Part shown: positions 34,057 to 41,828 of the stretch, one piece after another
Position numbering within the stretch: the stretch's first letter is position 1
Layout: every line of letters begins with the position of its first letter
Virus record (IMG/VR): IMGVR_UViG_3300046501_000558
Span: 1-64,000 of that record
Length of the DNA stretch: 64,000 nt
Direction: 5' to 3' (one strand)
Source: a virus
Notes under the pieces: model-generated
What the model saw: the letters and a program-made list of their open reading frames with translations, nothing else
Database searches by the model: none
What the model was told of the DNA's origin: nothing
Program-made: the position numbers and the translations under genes

Positions 34057-34412
34057 TTTTTTAACCTTTTTAACCGAGCATTTTGATATGTGGCCGTTAG
34101 GAATGTACAGATATTACATCGACAACCCACATGATAGCCATTACGCCCATGTTTAAGATTAGGTGGTAGAACCCCCTTTTCTTTAAACTCATTTTTATAG
34201 TTTTCCAATCTCTTAGAATTAGCTTGGATGGTTTTATCTTTAATTTCTTTTTTATAAAAATCTACACAGACCGAACATCTGCATTGATAAATATTAAAAG
34301 CCGTGTAAGAGCCATGTTTTGTTCTTTTTGTGGCGAACTCTCCTGTTTCTTTAAACTTTTGTTGTAGTAAAGCCCTAGAAGCTTTTTGATTTTGTGGTTT
34401 ATCATGATTCAT
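34050..34412 (-). CDS. Double KHG...CRCxxC zinc-motif protein
   Basis: 120 residues from ATG 34412; the frame is open further, but that would place octads inside the gene, and a GAGA element precedes ATG 34412. Two copies of a motif are present: TKHGSYTAFNIYQCRCSVC and LKHGRNGYHVGCRCNIC. Each reads KHG, ~10 residues, CRCxxC. This is like the HGT...CRCxxC zinc-motif proteins common in phages of actinobacteria and elsewhere. A nucleic-acid-binding role is likely; the target is unknown. It is preceded by octad array C. Confidence 0.65.
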   Translation of the reverse strand: MNHDKPQNQKASRALLQQKFKETGEFATKRTKHGSYTAFNIYQCRCSVCVDFYKKEIKDKTIQANSKRLENYKNEFKEKGVLPPNLKHGRNGYHVGCRCNICTFLTATYQNARLKRLKNC

Positions 34413-34492
34413 GATCATTTTCTCAATTGGGTAAAAGTACATTTGTGTAAATGATCATTTGTACATATGTTTATAAGTGCAAATGATCATTT
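34412..34492. repeat. GATC octad array C
   Basis: GATC at 34413, 34453 and 34485 (spacing 40 and 32). Intermediate octads include TGTGTAAA, TGTACATA and AGTGCAAA. Fills the gap between 34412 and the gene ending at 34497. Confidence 0.75.
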
Positions 34493-34496
34493 TTGG

Positions 34497-34904
34497 TTAA
34501 ATAAAATCTCTAATGTTTTTCTCTATTTGAAACATTCCATCACGAATATTTTGAACACCGTATTTAATAAGATTGTATTTTCCTTCACCTTTGGCATATC
34601 CAATCTTTCTTAAAGCTACAGTAGTAATTCCCAAGTAATCAGCTAGAGCTTTTTGTCTTCCACTCCCCAATTTAATCCAGACCTTTAAACGATTATGCAA
34701 ATCTATTGCCTGACGTTCTTCACGCTCAATTTTCTTGATATTTACCTTAATTTGTTGCATCAAATCATGATCAACGCGATAAGTGAAGATCCTGGTATGT
34801 AAAGTCTGCCGCTTAATATCCAAAAGGGCAGATAGTTGTGACAAACGTCCACGGCGTTTGCTGATCCATTTATTTAAAAAAATATAATCTTTAATTAAGG
34901 ACAT
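34497..34904 (-). CDS. Putative tandem-HTH DNA-binding protein
   Basis: 135 residues from ATG 34904, 3 bp after the Dam stop; an upstream in-frame start would overlap Dam. Two similar segments, RGRLSQLSALLDIKRQTLHT and GRQKALADYLGITTVALRKI, both look like Cro-type helix-turn-helix units separated by ~60 residues. That suggests an internal duplication able to read two adjacent DNA sites. Its position between Dam and array C makes it an alternative reader of the octads. Regulator call by eye. Confidence 0.6.
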   Translation of the reverse strand: MSLIKDYIFLNKWISKRRGRLSQLSALLDIKRQTLHTRIFTYRVDHDLMQQIKVNIKKIEREERQAIDLHNRLKVWIKLGSGRQKALADYLGITTVALRKIGYAKGEGKYNLIKYGVQNIRDGMFQIEKNIRDFI

Positions 34905-34906
34905 TT

Positions 34907-35725
34907 TTAAATCCCATAAAACAAATCTTGTTGACGTTCGGCCTGAGGATTTATCCAAAGAATTTCCTCACGACCAACTGAACCTGCTTGACTAGTAGCA
35001 GCAACATTTTTTACAGCCTTTTGCCAGCCTAACCGGTTATATAGATCATTTTCATAACCACACAAAATGACCTGTCCTTTAACATTTTTAAGAACATCTA
35101 TTAATTGCTCATGCTCTGCAAAAGACATCTCATGTTTATAGGCAGTACCTGCAGTGTTGCGAACATCTAATAAATAAGGCGGATCAATAAAGAATAAAGT
35201 GTCTAGTCGGTCATGATCTTGAATGACCTGAAGGGCATCACGATTTTCAATCATGACCTTACTTAAACGTTTAGCTGCCTCAAGAATTAAGTTTGGTTGC
35301 CGTTGCCAGATAGTTACTAAGTCTGTACAACCTCGACCAGTATCCAGCCTAAACCCCGTATTACCATTTGAAGCCCCAACGCTACTGAAACCCATTTGTG
35401 CCCTAATAACTAAACGTCTTGCGCGTTCTACAGAATCTTCAGCCACTTCACGAGAAAGGTTAAATTCAGTTCTAGAATAAGGTGTAAGTTGAATTTGACT
35501 AGCCAACGTCTTAGAAAGATTAGGATCACGAAGCACTTCAAAAAAATTAACTACTTCGTTATCTAGATCGTTATAAACCTCGCAGCGACTTGGCGTTTTA
35601 TTCAAGAGAACAGAAGCACCGCCACCAAATGGCTCAACGTAAGTGTCATGCAATGGAAAATAAGAAAGTATCCAATTAGATAATCTATATTTACCGCCAT
35701 GGTAGCGAATTAGAGGATGATTCAT
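34907..35725 (-). CDS. dam: DNA adenine methyltransferase (Dam-like, GATC type)
   Basis: 272 residues, class D12. The N-terminal YHGGKYRLSNWIL precedes motif I YVEPFGGGASVLLNKT (S-adenosylmethionine pocket) and NDLDNEVVNFF. Catalytic motif IV FIDPPYLL lies near residue 180, followed by CGYENDLYN. That order is Dam-like and most such enzymes methylate GATC; the exact site is inferred. GATC is the core of the octad arrays on this same element, including array C next door. Confidence 0.88.
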   Translation of the reverse strand: MNHPLIRYHGGKYRLSNWILSYFPLHDTYVEPFGGGASVLLNKTPSRCEVYNDLDNEVVNFFEVLRDPNLSKTLASQIQLTPYSRTEFNLSREVAEDSVERARRLVIRAQMGFSSVGASNGNTGFRLDTGRGCTDLVTIWQRQPNLILEAAKRLSKVMIENRDALQVIQDHDRLDTLFFIDPPYLLDVRNTAGTAYKHEMSFAEHEQLIDVLKNVKGQVILCGYENDLYNRLGWQKAVKNVAATSQAGSVGREEILWINPQAERQQDLFYGI

Positions 35726-35738
35726 ATTTCTTATCCTA

Positions 35739-36701
35739 CTAAATCACAGGAATTGGTTTGCGCTGGCGATAACTGCCCCAATCGCATTTAATAACAAGAA
35801 TGCGATCGGACTCTAAAAATCGATCAGCTGAGCGGCTACCTATCAATTGATACAATTCATCATGAGCAACATTCGATGTCATGATAGTCGGTAAGTGTCG
35901 TTTATATCTTTCATCAAGAATTGTTGAGTAGGCTTCAAAAAGATGAGTACTAGATTCTAGGCTGCCGATATCATCAATGCACAATATAGGCACACTTGAG
36001 AGCCGCTGGATAATGGCTTTAACAGTGTTGTTACTTGTGTTGCTCCATGTCTCTTTGATGTCATGGATAATTTGAGCTTCTGTAATGAATAAACAGCGCA
36101 ATTTATTCTTATACTTTATGTCATTTGTGTCATGACTCGTACAGGTAACAGACCGCTTTATGATGTTTTGCATAAATATCGAAGCCATGGCTGTTTTACC
36201 TGTTCCCATAGCACCGCCAAGATAAATATTTCGATGATTTAGAGCATCCCCTTTCCCCAACAAATTTTTAATGTCTTCGATCAATGTTGAGACAATCAGT
36301 GTTTGTTTAGAACTTTGAGATAAATCCAAATTTTCAAAAGACATATTCAAAGAGTTTTTAGGTAAATTTGCGTTTAGGTACTCATCTTGAATACGTGAAT
36401 TTATTGCTGCTTCAATAGCTGGCTTCTTTTCAAGTAAACGACACTCATCACAAGTATTTTCGACTTTCTCAGAAATACTTGAAGGAATTTGTATTTCTTT
36501 AAAGCCATGTATTAAACAACCTACTTTCACAGTTTTGATCGAAAGTAGAGATTGAATTGGGTGGTGATTTTTTAGAGTGTCAGCTTTTGCATCAGCTTGG
36601 GCACAATAAGGACAATTAGTATTTTGATCACCATCAAACTTTCTATATTCACCATGTGCAAGGCATGAAAAGTTTTTAAATAAATTATGCATAGCGCCCA
36701 T
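35739..36701 (-). CDS. DnaC-like helicase-loader ATPase with an N-terminal Zn region
   Basis: 320 residues. The N-terminal 100 contain two Cys/His pairs (CLAHGEY ... CPYC and CLIHG ... CDEC), resembling zinc fingers. The AAA+ core has Walker A YLGGAMGTGKTAMAS, Walker B ILCIDDIGSLES and a sensor region (IMTSNVA). The arginine finger region includes GSRSADRFL. This matches DnaC/phage helicase loaders, which place the host replicative helicase at the origin. It follows the replication HTH gene by 2 bp, and together they are a lytic-type replication module separate from Rep. Confidence 0.85.
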   Translation of the reverse strand: MGAMHNLFKNFSCLAHGEYRKFDGDQNTNCPYCAQADAKADTLKNHHPIQSLLSIKTVKVGCLIHGFKEIQIPSSISEKVENTCDECRLLEKKPAIEAAINSRIQDEYLNANLPKNSLNMSFENLDLSQSSKQTLIVSTLIEDIKNLLGKGDALNHRNIYLGGAMGTGKTAMASIFMQNIIKRSVTCTSHDTNDIKYKNKLRCLFITEAQIIHDIKETWSNTSNNTVKAIIQRLSSVPILCIDDIGSLESSTHLFEAYSTILDERYKRHLPTIMTSNVAHDELYQLIGSRSADRFLESDRILVIKCDWGSYRQRKPIPVI

Positions 36702-36703
36702 TC

Positions 36704-37675
36704 TTAAAAGCCCTCAAAATTAGTGATGTTTGGAGCTGCTACAGGTTCCGGAATTTGCTGTGACATTGGAGTTTGTATTGTTTGAGGCAAAATAAATCGA
36801 TCAAAATTTTTAGTTTTTGAAGAAGTGGGTTTCTTAACATCATTATGAGCAGTACTACCAAGGGCTTTAAGTCTGGCAACATGTGCTCTTTGGCCTGATG
36901 TCGAATGATGAATTTTCAAAAGAAATTTAATGAAGTTATTCAAACGTTGATGATCAGAGATCTTTTTGTATTGATGATGATTAACGTTGAAATCAATAAG
37001 CAAAGCATCAAGTTGCTTTTGTGTTTGAACTAACAATCCTAAACCAGCCATCTTTATGCGTGCTGCTACAATTGGATCATCTAGTTTTAGATGGTAACGC
37101 TGCAATAGATCATTTTCGTTTTCCATATCCCCCACCCTCTTATTAAATATTAAATTACTTCTTAACTCATTGTATTTATTAGTTAAGGATTTACCGTCAA
37201 CGGGAAACCCGTTTGCGGTTTCATCTTTTGGATCATTAATCTGTGCTTCAAAGTCGAAGCCGAGTTGAGCCTTTTCAAGCAATTTTGCAGCATCATTTTC
37301 ACAAGACTGGCCGTCTTCAATTACAGCCATAATTTTTCCATCTTGAGCGCTTTCAAAAATTTGATATACGACTTTGCCAAAGGTCCCATCAGAATTTTTA
37401 ATTTGGGTTTTTTTGATATAACCCGCTTCATCAAGACGGTTAAGCATGCCTTGAATGGCATCTCTCCCCTCTTTACCTCGATTGATTAAAGCTTGAACAC
37501 AAACCCGATGTTTATCACCCCATGAAAGGAGTTCAACCAGTAGGCCTTTATCAGACCGTTTAATATTTGGGTCCCTCAAAAGTTTGTTCGAAATTACCGT
37601 GTAAGGGTTGTCTTTACTATGTTCGGCACGAAAGATCGTCCGTTCTAGGATTTCTAGTACAGCTAAATTGGTCAT
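36704..37675 (-). CDS. Replication initiation HTH protein (phage O/DnaT-like)
   Basis: 323 residues. The N-terminal ~120 contain a winged-helix found in phage replication proteins (NKLLRDPNIKRSDKGLLVELLSWG then GMLNRLDEAGYIKK). The C-terminal part has a polar linker then basic residues. Such proteins recognise a phage origin and recruit the DnaC-like loader encoded just downstream. The origin it binds is not identified; it could lie within this gene, as in lambda O, but no iteron set is visible. Confidence 0.7.
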   Translation of the reverse strand: MTNLAVLEILERTIFRAEHSKDNPYTVISNKLLRDPNIKRSDKGLLVELLSWGDKHRVCVQALINRGKEGRDAIQGMLNRLDEAGYIKKTQIKNSDGTFGKVVYQIFESAQDGKIMAVIEDGQSCENDAAKLLEKAQLGFDFEAQINDPKDETANGFPVDGKSLTNKYNELRSNLIFNKRVGDMENENDLLQRYHLKLDDPIVAARIKMAGLGLLVQTQKQLDALLIDFNVNHHQYKKISDHQRLNNFIKFLLKIHHSTSGQRAHVARLKALGSTAHNDVKKPTSSKTKNFDRFILPQTIQTPMSQQIPEPVAAPNITNFEGF

Positions 37676-37691
37676 GTTTATATCCGGTTGA

Positions 37692-37973
37692 TTAGCTTCT
37701 TATTAGTTGCTCTACAGTCACAGCACCTTTTGATGCTTCGGAGAGTGCTTTTGCAGCTGAATATGAAATTGCTGTTTCACCGCTTAAATATCTACTCATT
37801 GTTCCCTGAGAAACTTTTAGCTTCAAAGCTGCCTCTTCTTGGCTACGAAATAACAATCTAAAGTTAGTCTGTAAAAGCAAAAGCTTCTCTTGATTATCAG
37901 TAGAAAGCCCCATAAAAATTTTATTCAAACGAGCTTCACGTGACGCTCGTCTCACAGTATTAACATTTTGCAT
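37692..37973 (-). CDS. Cro-like repressor
   Basis: 93 residues with one HTH (RSQEEAALKLKVSQGTMSRY then LSGETAISYSAAKALSEA), near the size of a Cro. It is divergent from the C1-like gene and begins the replication operon. It should be the antirepressive arm of the lysis-lysogeny switch; its operators would lie in 37974-38201. Confidence 0.75.
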   Translation of the reverse strand: MQNVNTVRRASREARLNKIFMGLSTDNQEKLLLLQTNFRLLFRSQEEAALKLKVSQGTMSRYLSGETAISYSAAKALSEASKGAVTVEQLIRS

Positions 37974-38201
37974 ACTTGTATTATATATACCAATTATGTA
38001 TAAAACTGTTTAATAATATGCGTTTGTGTATAAATTTACAATGCCTTTAATTCTACGTACGTACTTTTCTGTCTATATGAAAATGTGTATTAAATGCATA
38101 AAATGCGAATGTGATTATACGCTAGTGCATTTATATGGTTTTATAATGCCTTTTATAACGTATTGTATTAATTATAATTCTTTGACTTTCGAGGATACAA
38201 A
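37974..38201. promoter_or_regulatory. Lysogeny-switch control region
   Basis: 228 bp between divergent Cro-like and C1-like genes, very AT-rich. Two single-mismatch ATRCA-N4-TGYAT sites lie at 38018-38031 (ATGCG-TTTG-TGTAT) and 38117-38130 (ATACG-CTAG-TGCAT), plus an imperfect one at 37987-38001. Divergent promoters are expected here but no clear -35/-10 pair was assigned. Confidence 0.7.
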
Positions 38202-38921
38202 ATGTCAAATATTAACTCTCTTCCTGATAATAAAAATTTAATAGCAAATACAATTGGCGATCGTATTGAAGCACTAATGTTAAAGAATAAAATTGATCAA
38301 GAAACATTGGCTAAAAGTGCTGGAACAACACAACCAACTATAAGCAGAATTATGTCTGGTAAGACTTCCAATAGTAGAACCATTCCTAAAATTGCGAACG
38401 TTTTAAATACAACTGTTGAGTATTTAGTCTTTGGAACGGGAATTGAATCTCTTTCTTCATCAGAAGCGTCGGAAAGTTTGCGTATAAAAGAAAATGATTT
38501 TATGCTAATTCGCATGTATGACAATGTGTCCGAGAACACAGACCTGCATACGAATAAAAATGCTGAGGACATTTTAATGTTAGAAAAGAGTTTGATACCA
38601 CTGGGGTCCTGTTCAGATGATTTACGTTATTTAAAAGTTGATGATAATTCTATGTCGCCTAAAATACCTGTGTCAGCGCGAGTATTCTTCAATATGAAAG
38701 ATACTAATGTTATTGCGGGTAAAGCATATGCTATAAAATACGGACACTTACGTGAACAAGTAAGAATTTTATATCCTCTACCAGACGGTGGTTATCGAGT
38801 TAGAGTAACTACAGAAATGTCAGAAGAATTTCCAGAAATTCAAGTTAGTAAGCAAGAAATTGATAATCAAACCTTCAAAGTTTTGGGGCGGGTATTTAGT
38901 GTTACTTCCCTATGGGAATAA
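38202..38921 (+). CDS. C1/LexA-like repressor with S24 domain
   Basis: 239 residues. The N-terminal HTH is at ~20-75 (RIEALMLKNKIDQETLAKSA ... RIMSGKTSNSRTIPKIANVL) and a C-terminal S24 peptidase-like domain at ~140-235. The Ser-containing DDNSMSP is present. The matching catalytic Lys usually lies in a VKRL-like strand; here the strand reads EQVRILYPLPDGG with Arg at that place, and no Ala-Gly or Cys-Gly cleavage pair was found in the linker. It could therefore be an S24 repressor that does not self-cleave, or one induced another way. It represses lytic genes in the lysogen/plasmid state. Confidence 0.8.
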   Translation: MSNINSLPDNKNLIANTIGDRIEALMLKNKIDQETLAKSAGTTQPTISRIMSGKTSNSRTIPKIANVLNTTVEYLVFGTGIESLSSSEASESLRIKENDFMLIRMYDNVSENTDLHTNKNAEDILMLEKSLIPLGSCSDDLRYLKVDDNSMSPKIPVSARVFFNMKDTNVIAGKAYAIKYGHLREQVRILYPLPDGGYRVRVTTEMSEEFPEIQVSKQEIDNQTFKVLGRVFSVTSLWE

Positions 38922-38935
38922 TGTTTTATGAATAG

Positions 38936-38958
38936 AACGGGCGAAAGCCCGTTTTTTT
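38936..38958 (+). terminator. Terminator after the repressor
   Basis: AACGGGC-GAAA-GCCCGTT followed by T7, a textbook intrinsic terminator. Confidence 0.92.
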
Positions 38959-38982
38959 ATGCATACAAAGGTGAATAATTAA

Positions 38983-39091
38983 ATGCTTTTATGTATACAA
39001 ATCAAAAATATTTACAAATTGTTACGTTTATAAATGCGCATAAAAATAAAACTATTTATGCAAGCTTGCATAAAAATATGCAGTTATGTAT
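38983..39091. promoter_or_regulatory. Operator cluster upstream of a membrane-protein gene
   Basis: Sites at 38983-38996 (one mismatch), 39058-39071 (ATGCA-AGCT-TGCAT, perfectly palindromic) and 39078-39091 (perfect). The last two are 20 bp apart. They precede ATG 39122. Confidence 0.65.
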
Positions 39092-39121
39092 ATTTAAGAC
39101 CTGTTACTTAGGAGCTTAAAT

Positions 39122-39469
39122 ATGCAAACAACCCTACATGTACAAGAACCTGTACAGGTTCATGTACAAAAATCTAATTCTGTTAAGCTAAATTTAATTT
39201 TAGTGCAAATCATTTTATTTGTTTTAACTTGCATTATTCACCTTATTTTAGTTCTTCGTTCAATTAAGTCATTTTTTACGTATGTATTTACTATCCCTTT
39301 AGTTGGCTACGTTTCTGTGTATGTAATTTTAAGTGCCCTCTCCTTCTTATTTGTTGTACATGTGGTCGATGCTAATGAAATCGAACAAGAAGGACGATTT
39401 CAAGCTAACCAGCATTACATTCAACTAGTTGAGACAAAGAACCCCGAAGGAATATTTATTTATAAATAA
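39122..39469 (+). CDS. Small membrane protein, 115 aa
   Basis: Two hydrophobic segments (LILVQIILFVLTCIIHLILV and a second at ~65-85 ending in LFVVHVV) predict two membrane passes. Its first residues (LHVQEPVQVHVQ) come from a short DNA palindrome AACCTGTACAGGTT at ~39150. The stop TAA is followed directly by octad array D. Function unknown; a superinfection-immunity role is a guess. Confidence 0.6.
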   Translation: MQTTLHVQEPVQVHVQKSNSVKLNLILVQIILFVLTCIIHLILVLRSIKSFFTYVFTIPLVGYVSVYVILSALSFLFVVHVVDANEIEQEGRFQANQHYIQLVETKNPEGIFIYK

Positions 39470-39470
39470 A

Positions 39471-39567
39471 TGATCATTTTTCCGTATGTGCAAATGATCA
39501 TTTACACATTTGATCAAATGTTCATATGTGCAAAGGATCAATCCTAAAAACACACAAAAGATCAAAT
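39471..39567. repeat. GATC octad array D, upstream of the ERF gene
   Basis: Twelve 8 bp steps from 39471: TGATCATT, TTTCCGTA, TGTGCAAA, TGATCATT, TACACATT, TGATCAAA, TGTTCATA, TGTGCAAA, GGATCAAT, CCTAAAAA, CACACAAA, AGATCAAA. GATC at 39472, 39496, 39512, 39536 and 39560 (spacings 24, 16, 24, 24), and the degenerate GTTC at 39520 is also in phase. Confidence 0.85.
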
Positions 39568-39594
39568 TTATATTATTAATTTTAAGGAGCGTTT

Positions 39595-40338
39595 ATGAAC
39601 CAATTTATACTGCAACAAGATGTCCAGCTTGAGACGAAAGGTTTCGCCGTTTTGAATGGGCTTTTGAATATTCAAAAAAAACTAGCAATCACGGGTATAC
39701 CAAAAGATAGACGTACAAAAAGTACAAACCAACGTTTTCAAAACTTCAATTTCCGAAGTATTGATGATTTTTATAATGCCATCTCACCTTTATTGGCTGA
39801 AGAAAGCATTATATGTATGCCTGATGTTCTTGAACAAACACAGACAACAATCCAAACTCCTAACGGAAGTACTCAGCGTTTTTCATTTGTAAGAGTTAAA
39901 TATACTTTTATTTCCTGTATAGATGGTTCATACAAATCAGGTGTATGTGTAGGTGAAGCTATGGACTCAGCTGATAAGTCTCTTTCGAAAGCAATGAGTA
40001 TTGCCCAAAAAACTTTTTTTGAACAAGCCTTTTCTATTCCTACGACGCCACAAGAAAATAATCGATTTTTTATGGGTAGCGAAATAGTTCAAATAAACAA
40101 TCATCAGTTATCTGAAAACAATACAATTAGTTCAAGTAGTACCTTCCCGACCCAAGAAGAATTTGATCAATTTATAAAGCTGCTAGGTGCAATAGGAAGG
40201 TCTTATCAAGCATATTTAACAAAACGTCAGTTAAGACATGAGCAGATAACGCGAGACATTCTTAGAGTAGAAACTTCTAAGATTGAAAAATATATCAATA
40301 ATCAAAATTCCAGTAATTGTGTTGCTGTGTACCAATGA
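39595..40338 (+). CDS. erf: ERF-family single-strand annealing recombinase
   Basis: 247 residues. The ERF core is FQNFNFRSIDDFYNAISPLL, then a beta region, then VGEAMDSADKSLSKAMSIAQ followed by KTFFEQAFSIPT, as in P22 Erf and relatives. ERF proteins pair complementary single strands for recombination or end repair. Strong ribosome site AAGGAG 7 nt before ATG 39595. The C-terminal ~70 residues are less conserved. The stop codon TGA is the first bases of octad array E, so the gene flows into the array. Expressed under control of array D. Confidence 0.85.
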   Translation: MNQFILQQDVQLETKGFAVLNGLLNIQKKLAITGIPKDRRTKSTNQRFQNFNFRSIDDFYNAISPLLAEESIICMPDVLEQTQTTIQTPNGSTQRFSFVRVKYTFISCIDGSYKSGVCVGEAMDSADKSLSKAMSIAQKTFFEQAFSIPTTPQENNRFFMGSEIVQINNHQLSENNTISSSSTFPTQEEFDQFIKLLGAIGRSYQAYLTKRQLRHEQITRDILRVETSKIEKYINNQNSSNCVAVYQ

Positions 40339-40840
40339 TCATTTTTTTATATGTGTAAATGATCATTTGCACATATGATCATAAATACATTTGATCATTT
40401 ACACGGTTGAGTGAATGATCAGTATTGGATTTGATCATTAGGAGATATGATTTTTTAGCCAATAGAGAAAATGATCAGAAGACCGAATGATCATTTAAAC
40501 AAAAGATCATATGTTGTTTTGACTTAGTGATCATTATAAGAACTGATCATTTGTGGAAATGATCTTTTATCCAAAAGTTAAATTGATCAGAAGTTCGAAT
40601 GATCATTTAAACAAAAGATCATAGGTAGTTTTGAGTTAGTGATCATTATAAAAACTGATCATTTGTGGAAATGATCTTTTATCCAAAAGTTAAATTGATC
40701 AGAAGTTCGAATGATCATTTAAACAAAAGATCATAGGTAGTTTTGAGTTAGTGATCATTAGTTAATTATTGGCTTTGTACAAAAGTGTAAATGATCACAA
40801 GTGTAAATGATCATTTGTATGTACTACCAAGGGATCTTTA
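40336..40840. repeat. GATC octad array E (main array, upstream of parA)
   Basis: Twenty-five GATC at 40337, 40361, 40377, 40393, 40417, 40433, 40473, 40489, 40505, 40529, 40545, 40561, 40585, 40601, 40617, 40641, 40657, 40673, 40697, 40713, 40729, 40753, 40793, 40809 and 40833. All share the same phase: every distance is a multiple of 8. There is no gene in this ~500 bp. It is the best candidate for the partition centromere. Confidence 0.85.
40473..40760. repeat. 112 bp tandem repeat inside array E
   Basis: Units begin at 40473, 40585 and 40697 (about 2.6 copies). Each is 14 octads long and holds six GATC spaced 16, 16, 24, 16, 16 and 24 bp. Copies 2 and 3 are nearly identical, while copy 1 differs at several positions. 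Confidence 0.9.
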
Positions 40841-40962
40841 TTTAAGTGGAATTTTTTGGAAATAAGTTTAACTCCATAAATATGGATTATTTTCCGTCTA
40901 CCTTATTTGGAGGTGTAAAAGAACTAAAGATTTAGCGGTCATAAGTAGTTGTAAATTTAAAT

Positions 40963-41050
40963 TGATCAAAAACATAAATGATCATATGTACAAATGATCA
41001 TTTGTAAAATTGATCTTTTGTGTAAATGAACTATTGTACAAGTGAACATA
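40963..41050. repeat. GATC octad array F, in front of parA
   Basis: GATC at 40964, 40980, 40996 and 41012, exactly 16 bp apart, followed in phase by GAAC at 41028 and 41044. Other octads include TGTACAAA and TGTGTAAA. It lies in the probable parA promoter region. Confidence 0.8.
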
Positions 41051-41182
41051 ATGAGTAAAATGATTAAACCCGATGTACATGGCACTGCAAATACCTGTTT
41101 TAAAAATGCTTGTATTTGCCTAATTTGTAAAAACGTCAAAAGCAAATTGATAAGTGACTATGTAAACAATATGGATTTCCGC

Positions 41183-41818
41183 ATGAAAACAAAATATATC
41201 TCGTCGTTACAGCTAAAGGGTGGGGTTGGTAAATCAACTCTAGCTACTAACCTTGTTGGTTATTTCATCTCAAAAAAGAAAAAAGTATTAGGTATTGATG
41301 CAGATATGAAACAGGGGACTATGTTCGCATGGTCTAAAATGTTCTCTCATGAGAATTATAAATCTGTTGGTGTTCGCAACATTGATGAGTTATTAGAAGT
41401 TCTACGTGATGCTAACGGCGTTTACGATATCGTCATTACAGATCTACCTCCGCGTATTGAAGAACTTGCGAGTTCTGCACTTTTGTTTAGTGACTTAGTC
41501 TTATTGCCTGTCCCGATTTCTGCTCCCGATGTATGGGCTGCCTCTGATCTTGAAAAACTAATAACTGCTGCAAAGCAAGAGGGTGACGTTACTCTTCGTG
41601 TTGTTTGGAATAAATTTAAAACAACGAAACGAAATGTTGAAATGAAAGACGAAGTTAAAGATCTTTTAGGGCATGAAGAAATCAAACAAGTTATTTCTGA
41701 TTATATTGCTTATAGATATGTAATAGGTATTGGCTCTTGGGTGGGTGAATATACTCACCAAAAAGCTAAAGCTGAATTTTTAGAATTCTGTAAAGAAGTT
41801 GAAAAGTTAATTAAATAG
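41183..41818 (+). CDS. parA: ParA-family partition ATPase
   Basis: 211 residues from ATG 41183. The deviant Walker A KGGVGKSTLATNL starts ~13 residues in; the Walker A' / switch-I region VLGIDADMKQGT and the Walker B IVITDLPPR follow. The size fits the short type Ib ParA, which pairs with a small ribbon-helix-helix centromere protein. The frame is open upstream to GTG 41042 and ATG 41051; a 47-residue Cys-rich extension is possible but has no ribosome site, so the shorter start is used. Stop TAG is followed directly by TGA. It segregates plasmid copies at division. Confidence 0.85.
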   Translation: MKTKYISSLQLKGGVGKSTLATNLVGYFISKKKKVLGIDADMKQGTMFAWSKMFSHENYKSVGVRNIDELLEVLRDANGVYDIVITDLPPRIEELASSALLFSDLVLLPVPISAPDVWAASDLEKLITAAKQEGDVTLRVVWNKFKTTKRNVEMKDEVKDLLGHEEIKQVISDYIAYRYVIGIGSWVGEYTHQKAKAEFLEFCKEVEKLIK

Positions 41819-41828
41819 TGAGGTTGAT

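Noticed and set aside
41042-41182. 47-residue Cys-rich N-terminal extension of ParA
   Set aside because: The frame is open but lacks a ribosome site and overlaps the last in-phase octad of array F; the conserved ParA start is at ~41183. Not excluded.
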